Source: Corbicula japonica (Eukaryota; Mollusca; Bivalvia; Venerida; Cyrenidae). From it: a DNA stretch of 64,000 nt. The DNA lies in the NCBI GenBank assembly GCA_038501625.1, contig JAZAYU010000124.1, forward strand, positions 868,001-932,000. Reading direction: 5' to 3'. The position numbers were made by a program, and so were the translations under genes. This document shows positions 62,175-64,000 of this stretch, one piece after another (position 1 is the first letter of the stretch; the number at the start of each line of letters is the position of its first letter). The notes beneath the pieces were generated by a model that saw nothing but the letters and a program-made list of their open reading frames with translations, searched no databases and was not told the DNA's origin.

Positions 62175-64000
62175 ATGCCCTCGCCATGAAATGGCGACGG
62201 GCATTAAGAGTTGCTCCTGTCCGTCCGTCAGTCCGTCCGTCCGTCCGTCCGTCTGTCCGTACGTCCGTCCGTCCGTCCGTCCGATATTCTCGTGAACGCA
62301 ACTCCTCCTACACTACTGGCGGGAATTTAATGAAACTTGACCACAATGCTTGGCCTGATATGTTGTTGTGCATGAAGGTGGGGTTTCGCTCTTACATGTT
62401 CCATTAAGAAGTTATGGCCCTTTGATACTTCCATTTACATTAGTTTTAATAGGAGTATATCTCGTGAACGCAAGTTCTCCTACACTACTGGTGGGAATTT
62501 AATGAAACATGACCACAATGCTTAGCCTGATATGTTGTTGTGCATGAAGGTGGGGTTTCGCTTTTACATGTTCCGTTCAGAAGTTATGGCCCTTTGATAC
62601 TTCCATTTACATTAGTTTTAATAGGAGTACATCTCGTGAATGCAACTCCTCCTACACCTCTGCTGGGAATTTGATGAAACTTTACCGCAATGCTTGGCCT
62701 GATATGTTGTTGTGCATAAAGGTGGGGTTTTGCTCTTACATGTTCCGTTCAGAAGTTATGGCCCTTTGATACTTCCATTTACATTAGTTTTAATAGGAAT
62801 ATATCTTGTTTCTTATATTTTGTGTTAAGCAAAATATGCATTTTGCCCATAACTTTAAAACTACTTGAGATACTTCCTTGAAACTTGAGATATATTTTCA
62901 CCATCAAAATCTACATCATAACCAACAAGACCCATAACCCTGCTTCCAATATTTTTCCAATTATGTCCCTTTTTCACTTACATTTTTGTGTTAAGAAAAA
63001 TATACACTTTGCCCTTGACTTTGTTTGGAATGGAGGAATTTCAAAATAACTTGGCACAAATGTTCACCATAACAAGGCGGTGTGTCGTGACAATACCCAT
63101 GCCTGTAGGTCCAAGGTCAAGGTCACTGTTACTAAAAATAGAATATTTTTGCAAAATCTTGTCCGCTCTGTAACTTTGTTATTTCTTATTGGATTTTTGA
63201 ATAACTTGGTATAATTGTTCACCATATCAAGACGGTATGTCACGTACATGCCCAAGCCCTTAGGTGGAAGGTCAATGTCACTGTTACTAAAAATAGAATT
63301 TTCTTGTCCGGGCTGTTACTTTGTTATGAATGGAGGGATTTCAAAATAACTTGGCACAAATGTTAACTATGACAGGGCGATGTGTCGCGTACCTTGCCCA
63401 TGCCTGTCGGTCAAAGGTCAAGGTCACTGTTACTAAAATAGAATTGTCTTGTCAGGGTTGTAACTACGTTAGGAATAGAGTAATTTCAAAATAACTTGGC
63501 AGAAATGTTCACCATGACAAGGTGGTGAGTCGTGTACCATGTCCATGCCTGTAGGTCCAAGGTCAAGGTCACTGTTACTAAAAATAGAATTTCCTTATCC
63601 GGGCTATAACTGTTTTGAATGGAGGGTTTTCAAAATAACTTGGCACAAATGTTCACCATGACAAGGGGGTGTGTTGTGTACATTACCCATGCCTGTAAGT
63701 CCAAGGTCAAGGTCACAGTTACTAAAACTTGAATTTACTTGTTCGGGCTATAACTTCTTTATGAAAGAAGGGATTTCAAAATAACTTGGCACAAATGTTC
63801 ACTATGACATTGCATAGCATTACCACCAACTTCTTCACAGACATTTCCGTAATGAGAAGACAACAGTGCCACAATACAAATAATTTACTTGATCATCAAG
63901 TTTATGCATATTCTTATAATTACTCGAACATCACTGTCTTTGAAATGCTATTATTCCCATCATTGCACTTCAGTATCTGAAAACGATGCATAGCGGGGGC
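62175..64000. mobile_element. Helitron/pearl-like non-autonomous element, cut by window end
   Basis: It starts with a hairpin (ATGCCCTCGCCAT / ATGGCGACGGGCAT, 62175-62204), followed by a (CCGT)n run at 62218-62284. Next come three 172-bp tandem units (starts at 62289, 62461 and 62633) and about six ~145-bp units (63040-63800) around AACTTGGCACAAATG and CCAAGGTCAAGGTCAC. The window ends in GCATAGCGGGGGC, which resembles the terminus of the sister element at 25342. No protein is encoded. Bivalve pearl/CvA-type elements show a comparable layout. Confidence 0.6.
62218..62284. repeat. (CCGT)n microsatellite
   Basis: An imperfect run of CCGT units directly follows the terminal hairpin of the Helitron-like element. 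Confidence 0.95.

Overview
This is nuclear DNA from an animal, most likely a bivalve mollusc. The window is AT-rich and gene-poor, its genes have long introns, and it is full of short non-autonomous transposons. A palindrome followed by a (CCGT)n run and tandem arrays occurs twice, an architecture familiar from bivalve genomes. The Ty3/gypsy element resembles the Mag/Steamer lineage found in clams. The assignment is inference; no organellar or rRNA marker is present.

Two host genes can be rebuilt from coding exons plus splice sites, both on the minus strand. The first (coding part 9687-16755) has three exons and encodes a predicted 858-residue, Gln/Ser/Pro-rich, probably nuclear protein. It has two folded-looking blocks and an acidic C-terminus ending in a SUMO-interaction-like hydrophobic run. 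I do not recognise the family. The second (48112-56608) has four exons and encodes a predicted 218-residue secreted protein: signal peptide, one immunoglobulin domain, then an unidentified beta-rich C-terminal part. Exon phases (1, 1, 0) join without a break. Its 6-kb second intron holds a 1.2-kb array of 12-bp units lying between inverted repeats.

At 42151-46779 is a 4629-bp LTR retrotransposon with a 5-bp target duplication, two 189-bp LTRs differing at two positions, a tRNA-Leu-type primer site and a polypurine tract. It looks recently inserted, but its gag-pol reading frame is interrupted twice. A broken coding exon of unknown family lies at 35610-35978 (plus strand).

The rest is repeats. 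R1 is a ~720-bp dispersed element present in about a dozen copies, one next to a tRNA-like SINE head. R2 is a short family sharing a terminal motif. R3 is a ~650-bp foldback family flanked by TTAA. There are several one-off foldback or inverted-repeat elements, nested insertions with clear target duplications (a TTAA insertion and a 10-bp-duplication insertion inside a Helitron/pearl-like element), minisatellites of 12, 20 and 52 bp, and microsatellites. The stretches 720-2630, 5240-7120, 16850-20430, 29300-32790 and 59700-62160 show nothing beyond AT-rich sequence and small repeat relics.
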